From Phytophthora hibernalis (taxonomy: Eukaryota; Oomycota; Peronosporomycetes; Peronosporales; Peronosporaceae), in assembly GCA_012656075.1 (NCBI GenBank), contig JAAKBF010000028.1:310001-374000 (forward strand): DNA of 64,000 bases, given 5' to 3'. The position numbers and the translations under genes are program-made. Shown in pieces: positions 24,440 to 37,383 of this stretch. Within the stretch, counting starts at the first letter, position 1; each line of letters starts with the position of its first letter. The notes beneath the pieces were generated by a model. It made no database searches. It was not told the origin of the DNA and saw nothing but the letters and a program-made list of their open reading frames with translations.

Positions 24440-26640
24440 AGATTATTCATTCTCGATGTTACTGCCTAACCAGCAAGCCAATACAACATTTCATCGTTTC
24501 CGGCTTTTTCGAGTTTCACCCGCCTAAGTGTGTGACGTCCTGTCCATCTAAGCCAATTCCTTTGTATATATATCCGGCGAAAGGCAACGCGGAGTGTACT
24601 TGAGTTTCTCACTCAGAATCGAATCACTCGAATCGGTTCTGTCGCGTAGTTGCGAGCTCTTTGAATGCCTTGTGTTGATCACTTAAGGTCACCTTTTTGT
24701 ATTGTAGTTTAGAAAAGCAGATATCTGCCACGGTATGGGCCATACCCGATGATGTGATGACTTTGGAAAGCTCCATCTGGAGCCCATCAATCGACAGCTG
24801 AGTCCGTTGTCCAAAGAGTGCAAGGCTGCATCCCTAAGTGTGACTCTTCAAGAACACTATCCATGTACATTAATTCCATTACAGTAATGGACAAACAAGA
24901 GACCGGACCGAAGGCAGCGAATGAACTTGGGTTGGTACGTACTGTAAAACCTGTGATTGTGCCACCCTCCAAAAATTGACACCAAAATGGGGACATCCGA
25001 CAGTGCCCCAAGCCTTTAATAGTAGGGAAAATTCCAAAGGGGGACTCAAATCGAAAAACATTTTCAAAGGGGGACTCGATAATTAAAAAGCTAACGTTAG
25101 GATAGCTTTTACTCACTGAGAAATCGTCGCTGGACAGTACATGTATTTCGTTTGCGGCTGTGCCTGTCTTCCGGTGAGTCTCGTGTTCGTAGATCACCCC
25201 TGCTTGGGTAGGTGATCAAACACGAATAGTAAGCTATTAGCAGAGACGATATAGCGCACAAAGGTGTTGCAATAAACTCAAAAAATTGACTTGTATAGCT
25301 CAGCGCGGATACGACCATGTATTCAAGGCTTGGATTTCAAACCGTACACTTCAAACCAAGCATAATGCATGAGTCAACTACACTGAGCTTGAACGTAGCC
25401 TGTTGACTCACACATTCGGCAGGAGGACAGGCCAATGCGTTGGATTGCGATTTCTAACGAAGCGGCTGGGTGAACGAGTGCCATCGAACTTGTGGGTCGA
25501 GAATGTGGAGCCGTCCGAGCATTGAAGACATGTGCGTGACCATGCACGCCAAAGATACAAGCGCCACTTCTTCCGCGTCGTGGTCTACTGTTGAGCACGC
25601 GTTTTGTGGCAAAGCGGGCACTTGGTGATTCTTATTCGCCTCCTGCTGCCGAAAAGGTCCGACACGCGTGGTACATGTCATGTACACCTCGCGTGCTGTC
25701 GTCGATACTTGTTGTTCAATTGTGTGTAAAGCGTGACTCGCCCCTCGAAAAATCTCTGTTTTGGGATTCGGGAGCGCGTTTTGCGTTGTAGTGTTCACAA
25801 GGTATCCATAACTGGATATATTACTGTTAAGCGGCCGTCTATTTGATGTTATTGCTACCATAACTGGGTATATTACTGTTACTTACTTGCTTTTTGTATG
25901 GGCAAAGAGGCCGGAAATATAAGAATGTCAAGAACGTCGAACACCCGACATCTTGATTTTTGTATGAATCCTTAGGTGGCCGATAATATGCCACACACGG
26001 ATAAGTTGCGGCGACAGGATGTTCGTGTTGCGTCCAGAGCGCGTTGACAGCGATGTCCTGCAGCGATTCCGTCTCGATGTGATGGATCGACAGTAAAACG
26101 GAAAAGGGCTGCAACCCACAAAAAAGGCGAGACCGATATGAGGGGCAAGGAGTCCTACGACTCGCATCGTGTGGCGAAGGAGTGGCCAGTTCTGAACGCG
26201 ACGTTACCGGTAGCAGACTGAACGTCTGTGTGATGTACCTGGCCGACGTGCAGTTTGCCAACAGAGTGAGCAACGTCAACTCACACGAGTCGAAAGGCGA
26301 GTTAGTTCGATGGGGATATAATACGTGGGTCCGATACATGAATTCGCACTAGAGAGTATTGTGGTGTTACTGCTCTCGATGGCGACGCATTGGAATTCGA
26401 GTCGCCCTTTCCGTCATGGAAGGACGATCGCATGGAGCTCTATGGAGAAGACAAAGTGGCGAGGATACTTTTGCTATTTATCCATGAGGAGGACAGCGCC
26501 ATCTATTTTTTGGCTCTACTTTTTGTCTGCCTACTGTCACTCTTGTCAAAACACCGTCATAGATTTTAAAGTCTACTCCATAGGTTATCCTTTTTATCAT
26601 TGACTTTCTCCTCTAAAGTTGAGAATCACATTCTATTCGT
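24440..26640. other. Non-coding stretch, possible LTR and repeat debris
   Basis: No gene is supported. 24440-24700 has LTR-like features (TATATATA near 24566), possibly the remaining 3' LTR of the upstream gypsy element, but no partner copy was found. CAAAGGGGGACTC occurs twice (about 25035 and 25067). CCATAACTGG-type sequence is duplicated about 50 bp apart at 25806 and 25858. Long open frames on both strands between 25450 and 26340 lack domain features. Confidence 0.4.
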
Positions 26641-26885
26641 TATAGTAGGGTATGTAGTTTCAGGTCCGCAACCCCGATCCGACCTTGGTTGGCTCGTCTG
26701 TTCTGAACTCTAAGGAGTCAGCGCGTCAATACTGCAACAGCAGCAACAAGGGCAAGTATCCGCTGCCCACGTCCGACAACCTGCCGACGCCATGCAGCTT
26801 CTCGCCTTCCGTCATTACTGAAAAGAGTCCGTCGACCCAACAAGTCCCGCGTCGCACTGCAATCCAGACTGCAGACAAAGTCGCG

Positions 26886-29800
26886 ATGGCGGACGCTTCT
26901 CAATCCACCGACCAAGACGTCGGTACACACACACAGAGTCGCAATCTGCTGCTCAAGCGGAACCCGCAACTACGAGACTCTCAGATGTCGTCTCCTGCGG
27001 GTTTCGGGGCTGGGCACCCGTCAGTTCGTGCACAAGCAGCTCATGACGCCCGGGTCGGCCACTTCCGCCTCGTCCTTTGAAGAAGGCGCTTCGTACGACG
27101 GATTCTCCGATGCAGGCACCCCCGGTACAGACGACGGATTCACGACCAAGTCGAGTGTCCATATGAAGACGGACCAGACTGAGTTCGTCACCCGAACGGG
27201 GTCCAAGCAGCCCACCAAGAGACTGTCGTCTCCCAGTCGAGAGTCTCTGGCTCGGAGACTCATGGGGACGTCCACCGACACGCACGGAATGCTGCCGGAC
27301 GATGAAAGCAGGACAAAAGTTGATAGGATGGAGGGCAGTGAACTACTCAGCAATTTGGTGGTCAAACGAGTGCCCAACATTTCTGTGGGTGGTGATACTG
27401 CCATGGTGCCGCTCTCGCCTCGATCCACCAAAGTGACGCGCAGAATTGTGGCGTCCCCCACACGCAAGTGGCTGCGTCGAGTGGTGGTACGTAGGACGGA
27501 GCTGATGGCCAAGTCCACGAAGAAGTTCAATACGTGGACGCTGCTGGTCAAGTGGTGCGCACCGAGGGCGGCAGCTTCTTCAACGCCGAACAAGGAGCAG
27601 CGTCTTCTGTCACTCGTCAGGTTCCAACACCTGGAAAGACTGTACGGAGGGTTGTCATCCGTAAGACGGGAGCGGACGGACAAGTTCACGAAGAAGTGCA
27701 GTTCGTGGACGCAGACGGTAAAGTCGTCGAGGGTGAAGGAGCATCCAGCTCATCTACTAGTTCTACGACGTCGACACCTAGTCGAGTGACGCGTCGTATC
27801 GTGACGCCGGCCAAGTTGACTCGACGAGTTTTGCGTCGAACGGGGGCTGATGGCCAAGTGCATCAAGAAGTACAGTACCTCGACGCCGATGGAAACGTCG
27901 TACGGACTGAAGGTGGCGACACTGCTACTAATGACAGTCTTTCAAGTTTTACCAGTGGATCGGTAGTGACTCGCAGAACTGCCACCCCAGGCAAGAAGAT
28001 TCGACGCGTTGTTGTCCGAAGAACGGGAGCCGATGGTCACGTTCACGAAGAAGTGCAGTACATGGATGCTGATGGTAACGTCGTTCAAAGCGACGGAAGT
28101 GAACTTGTGAAGACCAGCCCGGTCACGAATGCGAGTGGCAACGACACAGCATCCGGACGTACTCAAGTCTCACGTCGAGTGGTGTCGCCAGGACAAACGC
28201 TGAAGCGGGTGTTGATTCGCAGGAAAGGGACCGATGGAGAGGTTCATGAACAGGTGCAGTACGTCGACGCAGATGGGAATGTGGTGTCGGCGGAAGGTGG
28301 TGATCTTTTGAAACGCGGTAGCTTCTCGACGGAAGGGACTATCGCACACGAGGGATCCTCGGACACACCCGATCAGCAGAATGTCAGGCGGCGTAGTGTT
28401 CAACGGATTCTCGTTGGAAAGGATGGCACGAGAGTTCCCGCCACGCAGTCTGTGGACTCCGACGGCCAAGTGATTAAAGGCGAGGGCGGTTCTCTTGTGA
28501 GATCTGACAGCTTCTGTAGTGTTGCGAGCGACACTTCTCATCAAGTCGCCGAACCATCACACGCCGTGTTGTTTCTTCTCCAGGCAAAGTGGTTCGCCGC
28601 ACTGTCGTCCGCAAAGCTGGTACCAGCTCCGGTGCTGAATCTGAAGATGAAGTGCAGTACGGGGTGCTGAAGGTGGAGATCTCACCAGCAGAGGCAGCTT
28701 GACTAGAACTGTCAGAAGTCCAAGCACACCTGGCCGTCGGGTTATCACTGCCGCGTCGTGACTCCGCAGCGTGTGGTTCGACGCATGGTCGTACGCAACG
28801 GAATTGCAGGCTCAGGTTCAGAAGCAAGTGCCGACGAGCTAGACAGCGATGCTGAGTTTGCTCAGAGTGAAGGCGGTGTTAGCAGTGATGAATCGTTGGG
28901 TGGATCAAGTCGTGGTAAATCGAGTCGTGATGGCATCTCAGTGTCGGACCGGATCGTGATCCCGAGAAGCGGAACACGTCGTGTGGTTTCGCATACTGCT
29001 GCTTCGACGAATCAACCGCAGGAAACGATCGAGCAAGTGGTGGCTGAAAGATTCTCCACACCGAATGAGAAGGTGGAGGGACAAGTCGCTGCTCTTACCA
29101 GTGATGATTCTCGTGTTGCAGAAGAAACTGTTCAGGAAGCCCAGCAGCAGCCATCAGAGTCAGAAGACGATGAATTTGAGACTCCTCGAGCAGCTTTGGA
29201 TATCACTGAGGAGCCCGAGACGGAAGAGGAGGAAAACTCTTTAACCACAGTTGACACGACCGCTGCTGCTGTCGATTTGCTGGCCAAGAAGTCGGGCGCC
29301 AATGAAGCGGATGATGTGTCCACCACCAAAGCTGATACGGTGGAGGAGGCGATTCCCACAAGCCCAACCGTGTCTTCTGACAAGTCACCGCGCGGTGATG
29401 TATTGCTTCCTACGGTGGCTGGTGGCACTGGTGCTGCCATTATCACGGCTGCAACTGCTGAAAGTGTTGCGAGCCCCAGCCGTGAAGCTGCTCAGCATCT
29501 CCCCAATGAAGTCGAAAGCGAGATGACCGAGCCGGATATGAGGGCAGTCCTGTCGAATGCACCGATGGAGACCAGCACTTCCACTACCCAAGAGAGCTCC
29601 AAGAGCCCACGCCACAATCACCGCAGCAGTGGCGGCTTCTGGGGCTTCTTTGGTAAGTCAGAGGAAGAACCTATCGAGGCTGTTGTCGAGCACAACGACA
29701 AGGAGCTTACTCAAGTGGCACCTATGGGTGATGTTGTGGAATCAATCCAGGAGGTAAAACAGCAACTTTCAGTTGGCAAGGACGACAACGTCGACGAGAC

Positions 29801-32800
29801 TGATAAAAGCGCTACGATTGTACGCCCCCGTCCGAAGAAGAGGTCCCTACCGCTTCGTTTATCGATGATTCTGTTGCGGGGCCGGGGGCTCGAGTCTAAA
29901 TGATGAATCATCCAGCGTTAGTGAAGTGAAAAGTCGGGATCACCCCGTGCTCAGGTGCTGCCTGCAGTGATTCCCGTTGCCAGCACGACGACGAAGACGG
30001 AGGAAGTATCCGGCGGAGGGTTTTGGGATTCTTTGGCAAGTCGGAGCCGACGAAGCCGGAACTTACCGATGTGGTACCTGATGCACAAGCAATGGAGGCT
30101 AATGTGGCCCCAGCCACTGATGAAGTCGTGGAGTCTGTTGCAGATACAGCCCCTACTATGGTGGTCTCGACTGCGGAGGCTCCTACTTCTCCGAACGCTA
30201 CGACTCAAATCTACTCTACTATCAATGAAGAGGAGCAAGAAGGACCGGGATCTCAAGACGGCGAGGTGGAGAGCCCTAGCATCGTTGCATTCCACGAGGT
30301 CAGTCTATCGGACGATTCGGATGAAGTGAAGACACCTGTTGCAGCTGTGGATGCAGTACGTGGCGACATCGTCGATGTTCCCGAGCCCAAGGAGTCACAG
30401 GCTACCCCAGTGAGAACAATGCTCTTCAAACTGTTGCAGTCGCCGGTGTTGCAAGTGTAGCTGCTACTGGGGTTGTGAGCGCTCTTGGTGATTCGAAGCC
30501 GGATGCTCACCCTGCTGCTGAGTCTCCGAAATCGGTCACTACAGCGCTACCCCCTCGACGACGAAGTTGTCGCCCCATTCAGTGTGGTGTTCCAAACGCT
30601 GCTCGTCCGGACGTCCCCGCCACCCAAGCCACTACGGCGCCAACTGCAACTGAAGAAGAGGCTGAGTCGTCTTCGAAAGCTCCCCGCCGCAAAACTGGTC
30701 GCAGCATTTGGAAGTTCTGGGAGCTGGCAAGCCTCCGTCTCCTCTCACAAGGCACGGTGAAGAGGAGGAGGAGGGCGATGATGTCGATTCGACCACTGTT
30801 AAGCAGAATGGCCACGCCCCAGTTCCTCCTGCTGGCGAAGCTCGCCAGTACTCGCACCCGCAAGATAAGAAGAAGCTGACTCGGGTCTCCTTCGCGGTTG
30901 CGGAAGGTGAGACGCACGCCCCCGCGTCCAGATTTGAGCCGATGCCGGCAACTGAGAAGGTCCATTCGCCTGTTGCTCGGGGTCAAGCTGCCATCGTTGA
31001 GTCCTGTGATGGCATTGACAGCGTTCAGTCTCCTGCCTTGAATGTTGGCGGTGCTGTAGTCACGCAAACACCGATCACATTGGAGGAGGAAGAGTTTGAT
31101 TCGGAACACCTGCACGGTGGTGCCGTTGCCGATATCGCGGTGGTGACGGAGTCGAAGCAACCTGTTGAGCGCGAAAATGTCGAACGCGAGCAGTCCAAGG
31201 ATGGCAAACCTGTCCGTGCCGGTGGCTTCTGGAGTTTCTTGGGGAAGAAGGACACACCTGAGGGACCTGCTGCTGCAATGTCTACGGTGGCCGCCTCGAC
31301 GAAACATGAAGATATGGCTGCCATCGATTCCGTCGTCCAAGTGGAAACAATTCGTAGAAATCTCCCGTCTAACGGAACCCCTACGAATGCCGGCGATGTT
31401 GCTGCGCCGACGGGAAAGCTGGTACGTGACAGTGAACGTCGCACCACTGAGCTAATCGATGGTGTCGAGCCTGACATTGAGCTGGACGAGCACTATGTCG
31501 AGATTGCGAGTCCTCGCCATGGTAGACGTCCTGTCGTTGAGGACGGAGAGGAATGGACCGTGAAGCCGTGCTCGCTTGAATGGAACAAGCTGCGTCTAAA
31601 TCGTAAGAGCTGGAAGAGTGCTCCACATACTACTGCTCTGACTGGAAGCAACGATGTTGTGATTAATGACGTGAGTGGCTCGCTGAAGGCTCGCGAGTTC
31701 CTAGTGATCACGGGCCCGTCGAAGGACGAGAGTCTCGCGTTGCTGTCTTGCCTCGCTGGGTACGAGGATGCCATGGAGGGCAACGTGACTGTGAATGGCC
31801 GTGAGTGGAACAAGAAGTTGAACCGCTACATCGCGTATGTCATGCGCGAGGACCTATTCTACGAGACGTTGACTGTGCACGAACACCTGTTGTTCAGGCC
31901 CATCTTCGGATGCGCCGTACACATACCGATGAGATGTGCCTGTCTCGTGTGGAGCGTGTCATCGAGGACATGGGATTGTCCGAGTGCCGTGACAAGTTGG
32001 TTGGTGGCGGAATTTCACTGCGTGGCATTTCTTGTGGCGAGAGAAAGCTTCTTGCTATCGCGACGGCGTTACTGACCAACCCGTCTATCTTGCTTGTGGA
32101 GGAACCGACTGATGGTCTTGACACATTCAGTGCAGAGAAAATCGTCGGTAGGCTGCGGTGGTTGGCATTTGAGAAGGGGTTGACTGTTGCCGTGACGCTG
32201 CACCACCCTTCCTCGCACTTCTACGGACTCTTTGACGTCCTGTATCTCATCGCGGATGCGTCGTGTGTGTACGACGGCAAGGCCGCGGACTGTGTCGCCT
32301 ACTTCTCGACTCTCGGATACCAATGCTCTGAGTTCATGAGCCCCATGGATTATTTCATGCTTCAAATGGTGACTGGAGATCGTGATACGGACGATGAAGG
32401 TGTCGCTCGAGTTGAGATGCTGAAGCGTGAGTGGGCCGAGCGTAATGCTGCGGTATACGCTGACAATGCTGCGTGTGCTGCCGCAGCGAGTGAAGACGCA
32501 CTTGTGGATGATTATGACCGGAAGAACCGCTACTACCACATGGGGTGCTGCGGCCAGCTATGGCTCTTGTGGGCACGTCATGTCCGCCGTCTCTCGCGCT
32601 ACGGGTTCGTGTTCTGGTGGCACTTGCTCGCGGCACTTTTGATCGGTGTGGTGTTCGGATTGGTCTACCTGCAGCTCGATCTCGACAACCAACAAGGAAT
32701 CCAGAACTTCTCGGGTGCTTTCTTCTACGTTCTTGTGGTGCAGATGCTATTCATTGCCTACCGCACGTTTGTGTTCATGCCAAGAGAGACTGCTATCGCA

Positions 32801-35567
32801 CTGCGAGAGCGACAGGAGTATCGTGGTGGCTGGTACCACCTGCTTTGTTGGTACGTCACGAAGATCCTTGCAGAGCTGCTGGCGCTGATCATTCTGTCGA
32901 TCGCGTTGTTTCTTCCGGTCTTCCTGCTTGTCGGTATCGGGTACGGGTTCAAGGTCTACATCTACATGCAGATTGTGATTGTTCTCGCTGGATGGGCTGC
33001 CATTGGCTTGGCTTTCCTGACGCTGGGCGTTCTTCGCCATGTCACGCTCGCTCTCATTGTGTATGCCGTGCTTTTGGCATTGTTTGTAGCCTTTGGTGGC
33101 CTCTTGATCAATGTGACGGACATTCCCGACTGGCTGGTGTGGCTGCACTACATCTCCCCGGTCAAGTACGCCTACGAGGCTCTCATGAAGATATTCTGGA
33201 AGCGTGTCGACTCTATCGACTGCGACTGGACTTTGGAGGGCTGTTATGCACTCACGGGCGATGGCGTCCTGAACTACTACAGCATGGAGAACCGCTCAGC
33301 TCTGGGTGACTCGCTCATCCTGTTGGCCATTTGCTTCGCAGTCTTGTTCGTTGCGTTTTGGTTCCTACTCCTGCTGGCCAACAAGCGCATCAGTGGGCTA
33401 CAGTGGCGCTACGACTGGAGTTTTAAGGGACCTCTTGGGCATCTTCAGCAGCGTGTGGGTAATGCTACTGTGGGTGAAAAGCATGTTGCTACACGGAGTA
33501 GCATGCAGCGCATTGTCGAACGTAAGAGCCAGCATAACTCGTCCGCTGCAGTGGAACGTAACACGTCTGTAGACAGTGACAATTGCTACATTCGTGTGGA
33601 GACTCCGCGCGTTGGTGGGCGTGGGTTCTGCGATGCACCAGGTATCACGTTGGGCTGGAGCAGCTTGTGGTTGAAGACTCCCATGGTCAAGAAGGCGAAG
33701 AAGGTTGGTAGTGAGACGCAACACCAGCAGCACTTGCTGAGTGACGCCAGTGGAAATGCCAAGTGTGGAGAGCTTGTACTCATCACGGGGCCATCGAACG
33801 ACTCGAATGTTGCACTATTGGAGAGCCTTGGAGGACTTCAAAAGAAGGTCAGGGGCGAGGTCACTCTTAATGGGGTTGTTAGTTCGACTTCGAAAGTTGC
33901 TGAGCGTGCAGCATATGTGACTCGCGATGACTTGTTCTACGAAACCCTGACGGTGGAGGAGCACCTACGATTCCAAGCAGAATTGGTGGTTGGCAAGTCC
34001 AGCAGTGGCTTATGCTGCGATGCAGATGTTGGTGACTTGGAGATTGAGCGTGTGGAAATGGTTCTTGACGAATTGAGTTGACTTCTAAGCGCCACGTGCT
34101 CATCCGGTACCTGTCTGCTTCGGATGTCAAGTTGCTTTCAATTGCGACGGTACTGCTAACCAACCCGTCGATTCTGCTGGCTGAGGAACCCACATGTGGT
34201 ATGGATTTCTACTCGTCGCAGCGTGTTGTATTGAAACTGCGCCAACTCGCGCGTGGAGGACGCACCGTCGTAGTGATGATGGTGCACCCGTCCTCGCACT
34301 TGTACGCTCTGTTTGATACGCTGTACTTACTTGCTGATGGGGCTGCCGTTTACCACGGCAAGGTGAGAGAGGCAGTGTTTTACTTCGCCTCGCTGGGATA
34401 CCAGTGCCCGCAGTACATGAGTCCTGTTGATTACTTCATTCGCCAAGTGTCTGCTGGAAGAAATGGGGACGAGATGGTCGATGGAGATGCCAAGCTGTTC
34501 ACAGAAGCGTGGTCTACTCGCTACTCGGAGCTGTGCCTAGCAGATGGAGAGCAGGAGGAGACGCAAGGTGGCGCGGTTGGACACCGTCGTCGCGTTGATT
34601 GCTGCGGTCAGATTTCAATGCTGTTCCGACGTCACATCCTGCGCCTTGCGCGCTACCGTGCTGTGTTTGGATGGCACGCTTTCTGGATGGTTGTTCTCGG
34701 CTTGATCTTTGGTCTCATTTTCTTGCAGCTTGATTTGGACAAACAGCAGGATATTCAGAACTGGGCTGGTGCCTTCTTCTTCATCATCGTGTTGCAAATG
34801 TTGGTGATCGCATACCGAACTTTCGTGTTTCTTCCTCATGAGATGGCAATCGCGGAGCGTGAGCACCGCAGTGGAGGGTACTACATGATCTGCTGGTACT
34901 TGACGAAAATTTTTGCAGAGCTGCCGGCGATGCTGGTTCTCTCTGTTGTGCTGTTTGTACCTGCCTACTTGCTCATTGGCATCGGGCATGGCTTCAAGTT
35001 GTATTTCTACATGCAGCTGGTGATGTGGCTGGCTGGTTGGAGCGCTGCTGGAATGGCGAGTGTGCTCCTCGGCCTCTTCCGCCGTGTGCGTGTGGCTTTG
35101 ATTGTCTACATGCTGCTGTTGATACTTTTCGTGGTGTTCGGTGGCCTGCTCATCAATGTGGACGATGTGCCTGACTACCTCATCTGGCTGCACTACATTT
35201 CGCCCGTCAAGTACGGCTATGAGGCGTTGATGAAGCTCTTCTGGGGTCGCATCGCCTTTTTGGCTTGTGGTGGCAGTGACGGCAGTGGTAGCGGAAGCAC
35301 AACCTTCGCTACCGTGGGCGACGACTATTCGTTCAGCATGTCTGGTTCCGGGTCGTTCGAAGATGACGACTGCATCGCTCACTCCGGTGATGAAGTGCTT
35401 TCGCACTACAGCATGAACAATTCTCGCAATGCTCGCAGTGACAGCTTCATCCTTTGGAGCTCACGGTGTTGTACTTTTTCATCGGCTATGCATTCTTGTC
35501 GCTGCGTTGGCGCCGCTACAAGTCTCGTCAGCAGCGGCATTCGTTGCAAAACGCCATCGACAACTAG
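26886..35567 (+). CDS. ABCG-type full transporter with N-terminal repeat array (frameshifted)
   Basis: A very large membrane transporter-like protein, near 2,890 codons. 27.4-28.9 kb: seven or eight repeats of about 60 residues. 28.9-31.4 kb: acidic, serine/proline-rich linker. 31.6-32.4 kb: nucleotide-binding domain 1. 32.55-33.4 kb: transmembrane domain 1. 33.65-34.45 kb: NBD2. 34.6-35.5 kb: TMD2. The NBD-TMD order is ABCG/PDR/WHITE-type. Both Walker A motifs are degenerate (GPSKDES, GPSNDSN; no lysine). Walker B reads LLVEEP / LLAEEP; H-loop histidines (HHPSSH, VHPSSH) remain. The ORF 30708-32075 joins linker to NBD1 without a break, so the fusion is seen directly. Frameshifts occur near 27020, 27530, 28600, 29880, 30450, 31910, 34080 and 35450. 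Start uncertain: 26886 is the most plausible ATG, but the frame is open from 26685. Stop TAG at 35565. Confidence 0.8.
27428..28880 (+). repeat. Tandem protein repeats (RRxGADGxVHEEVQ type)
   Basis: At least seven copies of a unit with the pattern TRR(V/I)V-x-PGK-x2-RRVVxRRTGADG-x-VHEEVQ-x2-DADGNVV-x3-GG, followed by a variable Ser/Thr linker. The clearest copies start near 27612, 27786, 27966 and 28167 (spacing 174, 180 and 201 bp), with diverged copies near 27428, 28380, 28548 and 28758. Alternating hydrophobic/basic strands around a conserved DADG turn suggest a beta-hairpin repeat. No known family is recognised. Confidence 0.8.
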
Positions 35568-35619
35568 GCGAGCAGCTTCGTCGTGTAAACAACTAAATGT
35601 CTGAATAGTTGTATTTCAT

Positions 35620-36740
35620 GAAAAATACTACGTAGTACAGTATACAAGTACATTGTTTTACATCTTGGTTGTGAGCGCTAAAAGTTCTTATCTACATGTA
35701 CATGTACTACTTCATGCGCTTTGCAGGCGAAGAATTCCGTGCATCATTATTGCATCATAACGCCTGCAACTTGTAGTACTTTCTTTTTGGCAGTGCGTAC
35801 ACGTTTTTAAGAGTCTGCGTCTGAGTCTGCGGAAACCGGAGAATTTAAATTTCCGCGCAGTCTTGAATGCAATGTCTCCTTCCGTAACAAGCTGCTGATT
35901 CTCAAAGCTGTCACATCCTTCGATTACGCTTGTCAACCAATTACGCTTCGATTACGCGTGTCACGCAATTACGCTGGTCAAGAATAATATCGCCCCGAAG
36001 TGGTATTTGCGTATTATATATAGGTGGGTCCGGTCACGAGATCCTAAGCGAATCGAGCATTGCAATTAGAAGCGGGTGGCACCTCTCGATAATAGCATTC
36101 CAATTAAGAGCTTTGATCACGCAGTCTTAGCTGGCCAGGGCGGCGTATTGCTTCACCATGACGTAGATACAGAAACAAGCAGCAGACTTGTATGGTTTGA
36201 GTTAGAATCGAGAGTGATCGTGTTTATCAAGTGTTGTTGTATAGGAAAGCTCCGCAAGCAGTAACCCCCGTAATAGTATTTTGGGAATCAACTAGGTAAC
36301 GAAAATAGCAATGGCTTGAAATAAGTGGAGTTTTGGGTTGTTTTCCCGCAAGTCCCTATTGTTTGCCTGTCTGAAAATATCACCTTCCTAGTGTGTCGTC
36401 ATCATCAAATGCCACATAATCCTTCATGGCCCTATCTGAGACGAATCATGATTTTTTTACTTTTGGAGTTATGGTTGTCAGCCAAACTCTACCTTTCAGA
36501 GGTATTAATACTCTCCACATGTATAAAAGTACGTTTTGATACCCTGACATATCTAATCCTCATTGTAAAAATCTGCAGTGCGCATTTGCTTCCACAACTC
36601 TATTCACTCTGAAATTGATTTGGTCACCTGTTGCGATCATTGAGCGCGACCACAGTAACTTGTTCAATGCTGAAGATACACTGTATCTTTTGAAATTGCT
36701 TCCTACCCACCTACAGGTGTGGAGCTACCACGCCTCAGAA
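35620..36740. other. Intergenic spacer
   Basis: No gene is seen. TACATGTA palindromes occur near 35690-35710, and ATTACGC is repeated at 35925-35970. AT-rich sequence with stops in all frames fills the rest. Confidence 0.45.
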
Positions 36741-36744
36741 CGAG

Positions 36745-36763
36745 ATCATTCCGAAATTTTCCT
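36745..36763 (+). promoter_or_regulatory. Oomycete Inr/FPR core promoter motif
   Basis: TCATTCCGAAATTTTCC fits the oomycete Inr (TCATTY) followed by an A/T-rich flanking promoter region. It lies about 58 bp upstream of the effector ATG at 36804. Confidence 0.7.
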
Positions 36764-36803
36764 TCGACAACCCCGAAGCAGTCCCGATCGTGTATCAGAA
36801 AAT

Positions 36804-37383
36804 ATGCGACTCAGCTGGACTCTGCTTGTTGCTACTGCACTTCTGGCACACCTTGATTTCAATTTCGACTTCGCCGTCGGAGAAATCGATCGTACCAAGC
36901 TCCGCGGTGCAGCTGTGTCTCTCACCGAAAACGCTAGAAACAACCGTTTCCTGCGAGAAAAGAAGTGGTGATGATGCTGGAAGAAATGGCAAGGGCAATT
37001 TTGATGAGGAGCGTGGAGGACTGACCCAGCTGGGAATCGAGAGAGCATTCGCCAGAATCGAAAGATTTCATAACACGAGGGCCATGAAGCACATCGGAGG
37101 ATTGTCGCCGGTGAATCAAGAGCGACTCAAGGCCTGGTACACAAACAGTCAATTGAACAAGTTGTTTCGTCATTTGTACGAAGACGGAATGGACCCGGCA
37201 AAGATGAGTCAAGCGATTGGCCTCGACGACATGGTGAAGCGAGCACCAGGACCCATGTTGAAGAACGAAGAAAATTACGTACTGCTTACCCAGTTCACGA
37301 AGTTCTGGATGAAAGAACGTGTCAAAGCGAAAAGCTTCTTCAGCCTGCCCCATCGGTCTAGCTTTTCGACATTATGCTCGTGA
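36804..37383 (+). CDS. RxLR-dEER secreted effector (frameshifted)
   Basis: A predicted secreted effector. The ATG at 36804 starts a hydrophobic signal peptide (MRLSWTLLVATALLAHL). An RFLR motif lies near residue 49. The frame stops at 36971 and resumes in the adjacent frame with a dEER-like FDEERGG about 18 residues after RFLR, then a helical C-terminal domain (RLKAWYTNSQLNKLFRHLYEDG) reminiscent of a WY module, ending at 37383. The one frameshift lies in the run between the two host-targeting motifs. The next two genes downstream are an uncharacterised gene on the opposite strand and the CRN at 39461. Confidence 0.8.

Noticed and set aside
25454..26339. Long minus-strand open frames as genes
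   Set aside because: No domain, start context or continuation in other frames; composition looks like translated non-coding DNA.
27028..27700. Minus-strand 222-codon ORF across the repeat array
   Set aside because: Shadow of the ABC transporter repeat region; the plus strand has the repeated conserved protein pattern.
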